DNA from: Micromonospora sp. WMMD1155
GTDB taxonomy: Bacteria > Actinomycetota > Actinomycetes > Mycobacteriales > Micromonosporaceae
Direction of reading: 5' to 3'
DNA length: 64,000 bases
NCBI RefSeq assembly: GCF_029581275.1
Contig: NZ_CP120742.1
Location: 408,501 to 472,500 of the forward strand
Positions 48,901 through 57,664 of the stretch are shown here, in pieces; the stretch's first letter is position 1, and each line of letters begins with the position of its first letter. A program made the translations under genes and the position numbers. The notes beneath the pieces are model-generated. The model worked only from the letters and a program-made list of their open reading frames with translations, was not told where the DNA came from and did no database searches.

Positions 48901-48927
48901 CCTAGTTTTTCACCTAGGAAGACTAGG
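48901..48927. promoter_or_regulatory. Probable TetR operator between the regulator and FBP genes
   Basis: CCTAG (48901–48905), CCTAGG (48913–48918) and CTAGG (48923–48927) make overlapping inverted repeats with 7–8 and 4–5 bp spacings. It lies in an AT-richer patch that must contain both promoters. Confidence 0.6.
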
Positions 48928-48936
48928 CTATTGCCT

Positions 48937-49425
48937 ATGTTAGTCCATTCCGAGTCCGCCATCCGCGCCTCCTTCGTCAACACCACCCAGGGCGAGGCGA
49001 AGCGGCTGGCCGTACCGAACGACCTCGACGGACGACCCTGGGACGATCTCGACTTCCTCGGCTGGCGGGACCCGGCCGCACCGCAGCGGGCCTACCTGGT
49101 GGCCGAGGCCGACGAGGGGCTGATCGGGGTGGCGCTGCGGGTGGCACCCCAGCAGACCGGGCGGGGCCGACGCAGCATGTGCTCGCTCTGCCTGACCAAC
49201 CACAGCGGCGACGGCGTCTCACTGATGACCGCCCGCAAGGCGGGGCCGGACGGGCGGCAGGGCAACTCGGTCGGCGTGTACGTCTGCTCCGACCTGGCCT
49301 GCTCGCTCTACCTGCGCGGCAAGAAGCACGCTGGGCCGCGCATGCACGAGACGCTGACAGTGCCCGAGAAGGTCGAGCGCACCCGCACCGCCCTCACGGC
49401 GTTCCTCCGCAAGGTCACCGAGTGA
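48937..49425 (+). CDS. FBP-domain (EF-G-binding, treble-clef zinc finger) protein
   Basis: A 162-residue protein ending in the zinc-finger region typical of elongation-factor-G-binding proteins: RSMCSLCLTNHSGDGVSLMTARKAG (Cys-x2-Cys) and VGVYVCSDLACSLYLRGKKH (Cys-x4-Cys). The N-terminal helices match the FBP family, whose founder FusB frees EF-G from fusidic-acid-stalled ribosomes. Here it may rescue or tune EF-G. ATG 48937 chosen over TTG 48931. Divergent TetR suggests inducible expression. The last 11 bases overlap the convergent GNAT gene. Confidence 0.87.
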   Translation: MLVHSESAIRASFVNTTQGEAKRLAVPNDLDGRPWDDLDFLGWRDPAAPQRAYLVAEADEGLIGVALRVAPQQTGRGRRSMCSLCLTNHSGDGVSLMTARKAGPDGRQGNSVGVYVCSDLACSLYLRGKKHAGPRMHETLTVPEKVERTRTALTAFLRKVTE

Positions 49426-49969
49426 GCCGGTGATCCGCCGGGTCGGTCGCCAGGCGGGCGTGCAGGTGCTCGTCGTAGCGGCGGCCGTCGCCGTACCGGT
49501 ACGACTCGCGTAGCGTGCCCTCCGCCCGGTAGCCGGCCCGGTCGGCCACCCGGCAGGAGGCCGGGTTGGCCACCGCGTGACACAACTCCACGCGGTGCAG
49601 CCCGAGGTCGGCGAACGCCCACCCGGTGAGCCGCCGGACTGCGCGCACCGCCACGCCACGCCCGCGCGCCGACGGGACCGTCCAGTAGCCGATGGACGCG
49701 TCGCCGTCGTGGATGCGGTGCAGCGACACCGAGCCGAGCAGGCCGCCGTCGACCGCCGAGGTCACCGCCATCGAGGCGTGGTCCCCGGCGGACCAGTCGG
49801 CGCGGCGGCGCACCCAGGACAGCGCGACCTCGTCGTCGATCGGGCCGCCGCCCTGCGGGTTCCACTGGGCGATGGCCGGGTCGCGCAGGGCGTCGCGCAC
49901 CGCCGGGGCGTCCTCGTCCCGCCAGGGACGAAGCAGCAGGTCGTCGGTGGTGAGGTGTACGTGTTCCAC
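49415..49969 (-). CDS. GNAT-family N-acetyltransferase (RimJ/RimL-like)
   Basis: A 184-residue acetyltransferase of the RimJ/RimL class: LLLRPWRDEDAPAVRDALRDPAIAQWNP opens the fold, ASIGYWTVPSARGRGVAVRAVRRLTGWAF is the acetyl-CoA loop (R-x2-G-x-A type) and LGLHRVELCHAVANPASCRVADRAGYRAEGTLRE the C-terminal motif. Acetylates an amino group of a protein or small molecule. Start taken as GTG 49969; upstream frame is not family-like. Confidence 0.86.
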   Translation of the reverse strand: MEHVHLTTDDLLLRPWRDEDAPAVRDALRDPAIAQWNPQGGGPIDDEVALSWVRRRADWSAGDHASMAVTSAVDGGLLGSVSLHRIHDGDASIGYWTVPSARGRGVAVRAVRRLTGWAFADLGLHRVELCHAVANPASCRVADRAGYRAEGTLRESYRYGDGRRYDEHLHARLATDPADHRLTR

Positions 49970-50082
49970 GAGGCCGGAGTCTGACACATCGCGTACCGAC
50001 CGCGCCGCCGCATTGTCGGCCACTTCTTTCAAAGCTGCACGAAACACCTGCCGCACGCCGCAAAGGTGACCCAGGCAACGCG

Positions 50083-50118
50083 CGAGAGCACTAGTTAAAT
50101 TTTGAACTAGTGCTCTCG
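50083..50118. promoter_or_regulatory. MarR operator: 14-bp perfect inverted repeat
   Basis: CGAGAGCACTAGTT (50083–50096) and AACTAGTGCTCTCG (50105–50118) with an 8-bp AT-rich centre, eight bases before the marR start. It is the most AT-rich spot of the region and must also contain the promoter, so MarR would repress its own operon by steric block. Confidence 0.8.
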
Positions 50119-50126
50119 TCAACCGC

Positions 50127-50609
50127 ATGACCGAGAGCCTGGACAGCACCCGAGAGGCCGCCTGGCGGGCCTACATCGAGGCCAGCCAGCGTCTCTACAC
50201 CCAGCTGGAAGAAGACCTGCGCGCCGAGAGCGACCTCAGCTTCGCCGACTACCACGTGCTGGTCCTGCTCTCCGAGGCACCGGGGCAGCGACTGCGGATG
50301 GGTGAGCTGGCCAGTCGACTCATCTTCTCGCCGAGCCGACTGACCTACCAGATCTCCTCGATGCAGCGCCGCGGCATGGTCAGCAAGGAGCCCTGCCCGG
50401 ACGACCGACGCGGCAGCGAGGCGGTCCTCACCGCCGCCGGGCTGCTCGCACTACGGGAAGCCGCACCACACCACCTGGCGTCGGTGCGCACCCACCTGAT
50501 GGACGACCTCGACGACGCCGAGGTCGCCTGCCTCACCCGGGTCTTCGGCCGGATCGGTGACCGCCTGCGGGCGTCCCGGTCCGGTTCGACCACCCATGCC
50601 ACGAGCTAG
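50127..50609 (+). CDS. MarR-family transcription regulator
   Basis: A 160-residue winged-helix regulator: LSFADYHVLVLLSEAPGQRLRMGELASRLIFSPSRLTYQISSMQRRGMVSKEPCPDDRRGSEAVLTAAG contains the recognition helix and the wing (DDRRGSEAVLT) of MarR proteins. It lies nine bases before a pirin gene, an arrangement often seen where MarR senses phenolics, quinones or oxidants. Autoregulation through the operator at 50083–50118 is likely. Confidence 0.93.
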   Translation: MTESLDSTREAAWRAYIEASQRLYTQLEEDLRAESDLSFADYHVLVLLSEAPGQRLRMGELASRLIFSPSRLTYQISSMQRRGMVSKEPCPDDRRGSEAVLTAAGLLALREAAPHHLASVRTHLMDDLDDAEVACLTRVFGRIGDRLRASRSGSTTHATS

Positions 50610-50618
50610 GAGCATTCG

Positions 50619-51605
50619 ATGCCCGCGATCACCGTCGACAACGTTCTCGTCCTGCCCCGCCTGCCCCGGCTGGCGGAGTCCACCACCTTCCGGCCGGTCC
50701 GCACGGTGACCACCGCGCCCAGCGGCTTCGAGGGCGAGGGCTTCCCGGTCCGCCGGGCCTTCGCCGGGGTGTCGACCACCGACCTCGACCCGTTCATCCA
50801 CCTCGACCAGATGGGCGAGGTCGACTACGCGCCGGGCGAGCCGAAGGGCACCCCGTGGCACCCGCACCGCGGCTTCGAGACCGTCACGTACATCATCGAC
50901 GGCGTCTTCGACCACCAGGACTCGCACGGCGGTGGGGGCACCATCACCGACGGCGACACGCAGTGGATGACGGCGGGCAGCGGCCTGCTGCACATCGAGG
51001 CGCCGCCGGAGCACCTGGTGATGCGCGGTGGGCTCTTCCACGGCACCCAGCTCTGGGTCAACCTGCCCCGCTCGGCCAAGATGAACCCGCCCCGCTACCA
51101 GGACATCCGGGGCGGCGAGTCGGCACTGCTCACCACCCCCGACGGCGGCGCGCTGATCCGGGTCATCGCCGGTGAGATCGCCGGGCACCGCGGGCCCGGT
51201 TCGACCTTCACCCCGATCACCATCACGCACGTCACCGTGCAACCGGGGGCGCAGGTCGACCTGCCCTGGCAGCCCGAGTTCAACGCCCTGGTGTACGTGC
51301 TCGGCGGGCGCGGCACGGTCGGCACCGGCCGGCGGCCGGTGCGTACCGGCCAGCTCGCGGTGCACGGTCCGGGTGACGCGCTGCGGTTCACCGCCGACGC
51401 CGCACAGGACGGCAACACCCCGGCGCTGGACCTCTACATCATGGGTGGCCGGCCGATCCGGGAGCCGGTGGCGCAGTACGGCCCGTTCGTGATGAACACC
51501 CGGGACGAGCTGATCCAGGCGTTCGAGGACTTCCGGGCCGGCCGCCTCGGGGTGATCCCCAGCGAGCGTCTGCCGCACACCGGCGGCCAGGGCGCCCGGC
51601 CCTGA
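50619..51605 (+). CDS. Pirin family protein (quercetin-dioxygenase-like)
   Basis: A 328-residue bicupin of the pirin family. The metal-binding motif GTPWHPHRGFETVTYIIDG and the later HIEAPPEH (His and Glu ligands) are present, and the pirin C-terminal cupin follows (PEFNALVYVLGGRGTVG). Some pirins cleave quercetin-type flavonols; others act as redox regulators. Second gene of a MarR operon. Confidence 0.92.
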   Translation: MPAITVDNVLVLPRLPRLAESTTFRPVRTVTTAPSGFEGEGFPVRRAFAGVSTTDLDPFIHLDQMGEVDYAPGEPKGTPWHPHRGFETVTYIIDGVFDHQDSHGGGGTITDGDTQWMTAGSGLLHIEAPPEHLVMRGGLFHGTQLWVNLPRSAKMNPPRYQDIRGGESALLTTPDGGALIRVIAGEIAGHRGPGSTFTPITITHVTVQPGAQVDLPWQPEFNALVYVLGGRGTVGTGRRPVRTGQLAVHGPGDALRFTADAAQDGNTPALDLYIMGGRPIREPVAQYGPFVMNTRDELIQAFEDFRAGRLGVIPSERLPHTGGQGARP

Positions 51606-51625
51606 CCACAGGTCACCACCGCTGT

Positions 51626-51667
51626 CGGCGCCGACGTCCCCGCGTCACCTCCGGGGCGTCGGCGCCG
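51626..51667. terminator. Terminator between the pirin gene and the small membrane protein gene
   Basis: CGGCGCCGACGTCCCCG (51626–51642) pairs with CGGGGCGTCGGCGCCG (51652–51667) with one bulged base, between convergent genes. Confidence 0.75.
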
Positions 51668-51669
51668 CC

Positions 51670-51798
51670 TCAGGAGACCGCGAAGATCCCGGCGACGCCC
51701 AGAATCACCATCAGCAACACCGCTACCAGCGCACCCCGTTCGCTCTCCACCGCCTGCTCGCGGTCCTCGGTCACGGGGTTCGTCGTGTCGCGGGGCAT
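51670..51798 (-). CDS. 42-residue single-pass membrane peptide
   Basis: ATG 51798 after GGAGGCC encodes 42 residues: an acidic N-terminal half (MPRDTTNPVTEDREQAVESE) and one C-terminal helix (ALVAVLLMVILGVAGIFAVS). A strong ribosome site and a terminator directly after it support expression. Unknown function. Confidence 0.6.
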   Translation of the reverse strand: MPRDTTNPVTEDREQAVESERGALVAVLLMVILGVAGIFAVS

Positions 51799-51933
51799 GG
51801 TGTGGCCTCCTCGGCTGTCGTCGCGTCGCTGGTCGATGGCGTTGGCCGGGTCACTGGTCCTCCGGCCTGGCGTGCGCACGGGGGGCGGTCGTCCTACCGT
51901 GAGGACGTTGCCGACCTCCAGGGGGGCTGGACG

Positions 51934-53523
51934 GTGCCGTTGCAGGACTGGTTTCTCACCGCTGAGGAACGCGCCAACCCGGTGTCTGGGTTACCCGTCT
52001 GGACCACGGGAAACCTCGCCGAGCCGTTGATTCACGGTGCCGCGTACTTCGACCGGCTGGTCGAGGAGGTGCAGGCGCTGGGCCCCGGTGACCACCTGTT
52101 CTTCACCGACTGGCGGGGTGACCCGGACCAGCGGCTACGCCCGGACGGCCCGACCGTGGCCCAGCTCTTCGCCCAGGCCGCCCAACGCGGCGTGGTGGTC
52201 AAGGGGCTGATCTGGCGCTCGCACCTCGACGTGCTGGCCTACAGCGAGGCGGAGAACCGCGACCTCAGCGAGTCGATCTCGGCAGCCGGTGGCGAGGTGC
52301 TGCTCGACCAGCGGGTCCGGCGCGGCGGGTCACACCACCAGAAGCTCGTCGTGTTGCGGCATCCGGGCGCACCGGAGCGGGACATCGCGTTCGCCGGCGG
52401 GATCGACCTGTGCCACAGCCGCCGCGACGACGCCGATCATCGTGGTGACCCGCAACCGGTGCAGATGTCCCCCCGTTACGGATCTAACCCGCCCTGGCAC
52501 GACGTCCAGCTCGCGGTACGCGGCCCGGTGGTGGGCGCGTTGGACACCCTGTTCCGGGAACGCTGGACCGACCCGATGCCGCTGGATTCGGAGAACCCGA
52601 TCGCCTACCTGCGGGACCGGCTGCGCGGCGCGGACCTGCGCCCGGACCCACTGCCCGAGCAGCCGGCCGACCCACCGCCCTGCGGTCCGCACCAGATCCA
52701 GGTGCTGCGCACCTACCCGGCCGTCCGCCCTCGTTACTCGTTCGCGCCCGACGGCGAGCGGACCGTGGCCCGGGGTTACACCAAGGCGGTGCACCGTGCC
52801 CGCCGACTCATCTACCTGGAGGACCAGTACCTCTGGTCCGCCGAGGTCGCGGACCTGTTCGCGCACGCGTTGCGGGACAACCCGGAGCTGCACCTGGTCG
52901 CCGTGGTGCCGCGACACCCGGACGTGGACGGCCGGCTGGCGCTGCCGCCGAACATGGTCGGGCGGGAGCAGGCACTGTCGCTGTGCGAGCGCGCCGCACC
53001 GGACCGGGTGCACGTGTTCGACGTGGAGAACCGCTCCGGCGACCCGGTCTACGTACACGCGAAGGTGTGTGTCGTCGACGACGTCTGGGCCAGCGTGGGC
53101 AGCGACAACTTCAACCGCCGGTCCTGGACGCACGACAGCGAGTTGTCCTGCGCGGTGCTCGACGACACCCGGGACCGGCGCGAGCCAACCGATCCCGCCG
53201 GGCAGGGGGACGGCGCTCGGGTCTTCGCCCGGGACGTGCGGCTGCGGCTGTGGCGCGAGCACCTGGACCGGGACCCGGACGGCGCGGACGACGCCGACCT
53301 GCTCGACCCGGCGGCCGCCGTCGCGGCGGTCACCGCCGCCGCCGACGCGCTCCAGCGGTGGTACGACGGTGGTCAGGTGGGCGAACGGCCGCCCGGTCGG
53401 CTGCGTCCACACCGCCCCGAGCGGTTGCCGTGGTACACCCGGGCCTGGGCGTTGCCGGTGTACCGGCTGGTCTACGACCCGGACGGCAGGCCACTGCGGG
53501 CGAGGTTGGCCGGCACCTGGTGA
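51934..53523 (+). CDS. Phospholipase D-family protein
   Basis: A 529-residue PLD-superfamily enzyme with two HKD motifs: SHHQKLVVLRHPG ... DIAFAGGIDL (first) and YVHAKVCVVDDVWASVGSDNF (second). It probably hydrolyses phosphodiesters of phospholipids such as phosphatidylcholine or cardiolipin, or transfers phosphatidyl groups. No signal peptide seen, so probably cytosolic or membrane-peripheral. GTG 51934 with GGGGGGC upstream preferred. The 3' end overlaps the convergent acetoacetate-decarboxylase-fold gene by 52 bases. Confidence 0.88.
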   Translation: MPLQDWFLTAEERANPVSGLPVWTTGNLAEPLIHGAAYFDRLVEEVQALGPGDHLFFTDWRGDPDQRLRPDGPTVAQLFAQAAQRGVVVKGLIWRSHLDVLAYSEAENRDLSESISAAGGEVLLDQRVRRGGSHHQKLVVLRHPGAPERDIAFAGGIDLCHSRRDDADHRGDPQPVQMSPRYGSNPPWHDVQLAVRGPVVGALDTLFRERWTDPMPLDSENPIAYLRDRLRGADLRPDPLPEQPADPPPCGPHQIQVLRTYPAVRPRYSFAPDGERTVARGYTKAVHRARRLIYLEDQYLWSAEVADLFAHALRDNPELHLVAVVPRHPDVDGRLALPPNMVGREQALSLCERAAPDRVHVFDVENRSGDPVYVHAKVCVVDDVWASVGSDNFNRRSWTHDSELSCAVLDDTRDRREPTDPAGQGDGARVFARDVRLRLWREHLDRDPDGADDADLLDPAAAVAAVTAAADALQRWYDGGQVGERPPGRLRPHRPERLPWYTRAWALPVYRLVYDPDGRPLRARLAGTW

Positions 53524-54221
53524 ACCGGCCGGAGCGGCTCCGGGGCGGCGACCGGGTGCACGGTCAGGCCGCCCGGGTACGCGAACGAGGAGCGCGGCGC
53601 GTAGTAGCCGAACCCGATGGTCAGCGGGTTGGCCGGGCGGAGCGCGTACAACGGGTGCCCCGGCTGGAGGAACTCCACCGACTCGATCTCGAACGGGGCG
53701 ACCGGCTCGGCGATGAAGGGGTACACCGAGCTGAGCAGCTGACCGTCACGACGGGTGAAGTAGCGGTGGTGCCCGCTGCTGATCACGTGACCGGTCTGCC
53801 CGACGCGGCACCGGGCCTGGATCACCGTCGTCCCGTCGATCTCCGTTTCGGAGAGCAGGTCCTCGCCCCTCACCTCGATCCTGGTCCGCCCGGCGAGCAC
53901 CGGGGCACCACGGGCGGCGGCGTACTCACGGACCCGCCGGCTGGAGGCCACGTAGTGGCTCCACCAGCCCCCCGGGTTGAGGCCACCGGGGGCGTCCACG
54001 CCCACCAGTGAGACCCCGAGGTAGGTCAGCGAGTACGCGCCGAAGCCGGAGGTCTGGGTCTCGTCGTCGACGATGTACTGGTTGAGGAACACCTGGCGGT
54101 CCGGGCGGGGGCACAGCCCCGGCGGAACCAGTGCGGCGACCGCGTCCGGGTCCGCCGGCAGCCAACTGAAGTAGAGCGTTCGACTGTTCACGACGAGCTG
54201 GGGAGCGGCTGGATCGAGCAC
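53472..54221 (-). CDS. Acetoacetate-decarboxylase-fold protein
   Basis: A 249-residue protein of the ADC superfamily: LYFSWLPADPDAVAALVPPGLCPRPDRQVFLNQYIVDDETQTSGFGAYSLTYLGVSL is the ADC-like N-terminal barrel, with SGHHRYFTRRDG and IESVEFLQPGHPLY further on. ADC proper uses an active-site Lys that I cannot place here, so this is probably one of the many ADC relatives of unknown substrate. GTG start 54221. Confidence 0.78.
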   Translation of the reverse strand: MLDPAAPQLVVNSRTLYFSWLPADPDAVAALVPPGLCPRPDRQVFLNQYIVDDETQTSGFGAYSLTYLGVSLVGVDAPGGLNPGGWWSHYVASSRRVREYAAARGAPVLAGRTRIEVRGEDLLSETEIDGTTVIQARCRVGQTGHVISSGHHRYFTRRDGQLLSSVYPFIAEPVAPFEIESVEFLQPGHPLYALRPANPLTIGFGYYAPRSSFAYPGGLTVHPVAAPEPLRPVHQVPANLARSGLPSGS

Positions 54222-54599
54222 GGTGCCTCCGAACCGGGTGTGTACCCGCGACGCTACGGCCGGTCCCGCCAGCGGGACAACGACGGATAGGCGACACTGC
54301 TGCCCTGATGTCGGATTTCATGTTGACCGCTTGGCGGTCTGGCAAGACCGCACGGTCAGGCCGGACGGATGACCGGATGACGCGACGCGACCGGAGAGAA
54401 CGGGTAAGGATCCTCACAGCCTGACCGACTTATGTCGGCTTTGCGCCTTTTGTTGCTCAACACACCTTAAGTACATCAGCCTTTCGGCTAGATTTCTGCG
54501 AGACGATCAGGCTAAGGTGACTCCCGAACGGCCAATAGAAAGCTAAACCAAAGAGTCACACCTTTTTTGTCCGCGGACGAGGTGCAGGGAGGACCACCC
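54222..54599 (+). promoter_or_regulatory. Long leader/promoter region of the sigma factor gene
   Basis: 378 bases without a gene, locally AT-richer. It holds a short stem followed by a T-rich stretch (CCGAC TTAT GTCGG at 54423–54436, then CTTTGCGCCTTTT), which could be an attenuator, and a second small stem AGCC-TTTC-GGCT around 54478–54489. I could not identify a confident promoter for the sigma gene. Confidence 0.45.
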
Positions 54600-55424
54600 A
54601 TGACCGCGCCAACGATTACCGAGCAGCCGAGCACCGCCGTCAAGGCCACCACCAAGCTCGACCCGCGCGCTCTCACCGACAGCGCCGCCGACCTGCTCAA
54701 CGCCATGGCCGCACTGCCCGCCAACCACCCGTCGCGCGCCGCCCTGCGGGACCGCGCGATCGAGGCCTGGCTGCCGCTGGCCAACCACCTGGCCCACCGC
54801 TACAGCGGGCGCGGCGAGCCCACCGACGACCTGGCCCAGACCGCCGCTGTCGGCCTGATCAAGGCCATCGACAAGTTCGACCCCTCCCGGGGTGTCGACT
54901 TCGCCGGCTACGCGATCCCCACCATCATCGGCGAACTCAAGCGACACTTCCGGGACCGCACCTGGGACATCCGCGTGCCCCGCCGGCTCCAGGAGCTGCG
55001 GCTGGCCATCTCCGACGCCAACAGCTCGCTGCTGCAGACCCTCGGCCGCTCGCCGACGGTCGCCGACATCGCCGCCCACCTCAAGCTCACCGAGGAAGAG
55101 GTCCTGGAGGGCCTGGAGGGCGCCCGCGCCTACAACGCGGTGTCGCTGTCCACCCCGACCGGCGACGGCGAGCGGGCCACCGAACTGGGCGACATGCTCG
55201 GCGGCGAGGACAACGAGTTCGAGCTGGCCGAGCTGCGGGTCGCCCTCGGCCCGGCGCTGGCCACCCTGGACGAGCGCGAGCAGAAGATCCTCACGCTGCG
55301 CTTCTACGGCAACCTGACCCAGTCGCAGATCGCCGACCAGATCGGCGTCTCGCAGATGCACGTCTCCCGGCTGCTGACCCGGGCGCTGACCAAGCTGCGC
55401 GGCCAGCTGGACGGCACGTACTGA
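54600..55424 (+). CDS. SigB/SigF/SigG-family RNA polymerase sigma factor
   Basis: A 274-residue group-3 sigma factor with regions 2, 3 and 4: LPLANHLAHRYSGRGEPTDDLAQTAAVGLIKAIDKFDPSRGVDFAGYAIPTIIGELKRHFRDRTWDIRVPRRLQEL (region 2, with the SigB/F signature), then region 3 and the helix-turn-helix LTQSQIADQIGVSQMHVSRLLTRALTKLR (region 4). This family recognises GTTT-N15-GGGTAT-like promoters, many of which occur in this window. No RsbW-type partner is adjacent. ATG 54600 after GGGAGGACC. Confidence 0.93.
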   Translation: MTAPTITEQPSTAVKATTKLDPRALTDSAADLLNAMAALPANHPSRAALRDRAIEAWLPLANHLAHRYSGRGEPTDDLAQTAAVGLIKAIDKFDPSRGVDFAGYAIPTIIGELKRHFRDRTWDIRVPRRLQELRLAISDANSSLLQTLGRSPTVADIAAHLKLTEEEVLEGLEGARAYNAVSLSTPTGDGERATELGDMLGGEDNEFELAELRVALGPALATLDEREQKILTLRFYGNLTQSQIADQIGVSQMHVSRLLTRALTKLRGQLDGTY

Positions 55425-55435
55425 GCACCTGACGA

Positions 55436-55471
55436 AGCGGAGGGCCGGGTCCGTGGACCCGGCCCTCCGCT
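55436..55471 (+). terminator. Terminator of the sigma factor gene
   Basis: Perfect 17-bp arms 55436–55452 and 55455–55471 (AGCGGAGGGCCGGGTCC and complement) with a 2-nt loop, 12 bases past the stop; followed by TCGTCTCCGT. Confidence 0.85.
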
Positions 55472-55517
55472 CGTCTCCGTGTTGTCACGCTCACGTGACA
55501 GCGGGTGCGGGGCGGTG

Positions 55518-56108
55518 TCAGTTCCCCGCCGGCTCCCGCCACATCGGCCAGAACGGTGTGCCGTCGGGCACCCGGAACGGCTCGCCCGCCAGATAGCCGT
55601 GCCTCGCGTACAGGTCCCGGCTGCGCGGGCTGCTCGCCTCCAGGTACGCGGGCATCCCGTTGGCGTCCAGCCAGGCGTGGTGGTGCCGCATCAACGCGCT
55701 GCCCAGCCCCTGCCCCTGCCGGTCCGGCCGGGTCGCCAGGAAGGCCAGGTGGTGGTGGTCCGGGTGCGGGTGGTTCGCCGCGAACAGTTCGTCCAGGTGC
55801 TGGAACCGGTCGGTCCACTCACCGCAGGCGGCGGCCAGTCGGGCGTCGTAGTCCGCCGGTGGCGGCGCCGGCTCGCCGACCGACGGGAACCAGACCGCCA
55901 CCGACGCCCGGTCCTCGGTGGCGTGCACCATGCCGTGCCGCATGGCGTGGCCGACCAGGATCTCGAAGTCCCCGGCCAGCACCGCCTCCCGCTTGCTCGC
56001 GTCGGGTACCAACCAGTACGTCACCTCCAGCACGGTGAACGCCTCGGCGATCCGACCCGCCACGAGGGCGGTCTCCTCCGGCCCGAGCCGCTCGATGACC
56101 ACGCTCAT
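55518..56108 (-). CDS. GNAT-family N-acetyltransferase
   Basis: A 196-residue acetyltransferase: HHHLAFLATRPDRQGQGLGSALMRHHHAWLDANG is the acetyl-CoA loop (R-Q-G-Q-G-L-G) and LEASSPRSRDLYARHGYLAGEPFRVPDGTPFWPMWREP is the C-terminal motif that aligns with GCN5 enzymes acting on small molecules. Overlaps the APC permease start by four bases (ATGA), so it is in that operon; possibly it acts on the transported compound. Confidence 0.87.
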   Translation of the reverse strand: MSVVIERLGPEETALVAGRIAEAFTVLEVTYWLVPDASKREAVLAGDFEILVGHAMRHGMVHATEDRASVAVWFPSVGEPAPPPADYDARLAAACGEWTDRFQHLDELFAANHPHPDHHHLAFLATRPDRQGQGLGSALMRHHHAWLDANGMPAYLEASSPRSRDLYARHGYLAGEPFRVPDGTPFWPMWREPAGN

Positions 56109-57616
56109 CGGGTCGCCTCCACGGTGGACGGGGCGGCCGGCGTGACGACGGCGGCGCTGCTCGCCGCGCCCAGGCCGATCCGGGCGTACGTGTCCGGCCG
56201 GTTCGCGCGCAGCACCAGCGCCCAGCCGATGCCCAGCAGGGCGGCCACCGGGTACACGGCGGGCAACGCCCAGCGCAGGGTGGAGTCCGGCGCGACGCCG
56301 AGCAGGTTGGCGAAGTTCGACACCGCCAACCAGATGATCACGAAGAGCGCGATGCTGGCCAGGCTGGGCGCGACGGCCCGCCGCCACACGTTCTCCCCGC
56401 CGTCGGAGCGGGCGAAGTAGGCGATCACCGCGACCGAGGTGGTGGCGATCAGTAGCAGTACGCCGAACCCGCCGGTGGTGCCGCCCCAGAAGAACAGTTG
56501 GACCACCGGATCCCAGCCGTTGACCGCGTACACGAGGATGACCACCAGGCCGAGGACGCTCTGCGCCACCGAGGCCGCCCGGGGCGCGCCGGACCGGGCC
56601 GAGGTCTGCCCGAACACCGCGGGCAGCACCCGCTCGCGGCCCAGCGCGAACGTGTAGCGGGCCGTGGTGTTGTGAAACGAGATCATCGCGGCGAGCACCG
56701 AGGTCAGGAAGAGCACCTGCCCGATGGTGACCACGGTGTCGCCGAGATGCGCGGCGGCCAGGTTGAAGATCAGCCCGACGCTCTGCTCGCCGGCCTCGGC
56801 GACGATCTGGTCCGGACCCACGGCAACCGCCATGGTCCAGGACGACAGCGCGTACAGCCCCGCGATGATCACCACTGACAGGTACGTCGCGAGTGGCACC
56901 GTCCGCTTGGGATCCTTGCTCTCCTCGCTGAAGACCACCGCGGACTCGAAGCCGACGAAGCCCAGGATGGCCAGCACCAGCACGGCGCCGACACCCGGCA
57001 CGAAGAGGTTGTCCGGTGCGAAGCCGGCGAAGCTGACCTGGTCGCCGGCCGGGTTGCCGATCTGTCCCAGGTCGAAGACGAGGATCACCACGATCTCGGC
57101 GACCAGCAGCGCGGCCAGGACCAGACCGTTGATGTCCACCCGGAGCAGGCCGAGCAGGCCGACCAACGCCCACGCCACCAGGGCCACGACCGCCCAGTGC
57201 GGGTGCCCACCGAAGATCCGGTCGAGCACCGGCTCGGCCGCCGCGCCGATGGTGCCGTACAGCCCGACCTGCAACGCGTTGTACGCGATCAACGCGACCC
57301 AGGAGGCACCCACACCCACCGGTCGCCCGAGACCACGGGAGATGTAGGCGTAGAAGGCACCGGCGTTCTCCACCCGGCGCGACATCGCCACGTAGCCCAC
57401 CGAGAACAGGGCGAGCACCGCGGCGACCAGCAGGAAGGCCAGCGGGATGCCGGTCACCCCGATGACGCCGTAGCCGGTGGTGACGACGCCGGCGACCACG
57501 GTCAGCGGCGCGGCCGCGGAGAGCACGAAGAAGATCACCGAAGGGATGCCGAGGCGGCCTCGGGCCAGGGCATCGGAGACGTTGCTGGGTCGGTCGACTG
57601 TCGATGTCGGGGGCAT
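56105..57616 (-). CDS. APC-superfamily amino acid/polyamine permease
   Basis: A 503-residue transporter with 12 helices. The first helix GIPSVIFFVLSAAAPLTVVAGVVTTGYGVIGVTGIPLAFLLVAAVLALF and EESKDPKRTVPLATYLSVVIIAGLYALSSWTM (the conserved APC loop) are diagnostic. It probably imports an amino acid or amine; the coupled GNAT suggests the substrate may be acetylated. Start ATG 57616. Confidence 0.9.
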   Translation of the reverse strand: MPPTSTVDRPSNVSDALARGRLGIPSVIFFVLSAAAPLTVVAGVVTTGYGVIGVTGIPLAFLLVAAVLALFSVGYVAMSRRVENAGAFYAYISRGLGRPVGVGASWVALIAYNALQVGLYGTIGAAAEPVLDRIFGGHPHWAVVALVAWALVGLLGLLRVDINGLVLAALLVAEIVVILVFDLGQIGNPAGDQVSFAGFAPDNLFVPGVGAVLVLAILGFVGFESAVVFSEESKDPKRTVPLATYLSVVIIAGLYALSSWTMAVAVGPDQIVAEAGEQSVGLIFNLAAAHLGDTVVTIGQVLFLTSVLAAMISFHNTTARYTFALGRERVLPAVFGQTSARSGAPRAASVAQSVLGLVVILVYAVNGWDPVVQLFFWGGTTGGFGVLLLIATTSVAVIAYFARSDGGENVWRRAVAPSLASIALFVIIWLAVSNFANLLGVAPDSTLRWALPAVYPVAALLGIGWALVLRANRPDTYARIGLGAASSAAVVTPAAPSTVEATR

Positions 57617-57664
57617 ACGACTACTCCGGTCGTCGAGGGGGAGGGGCAGGGGTTACCGGGGAAA

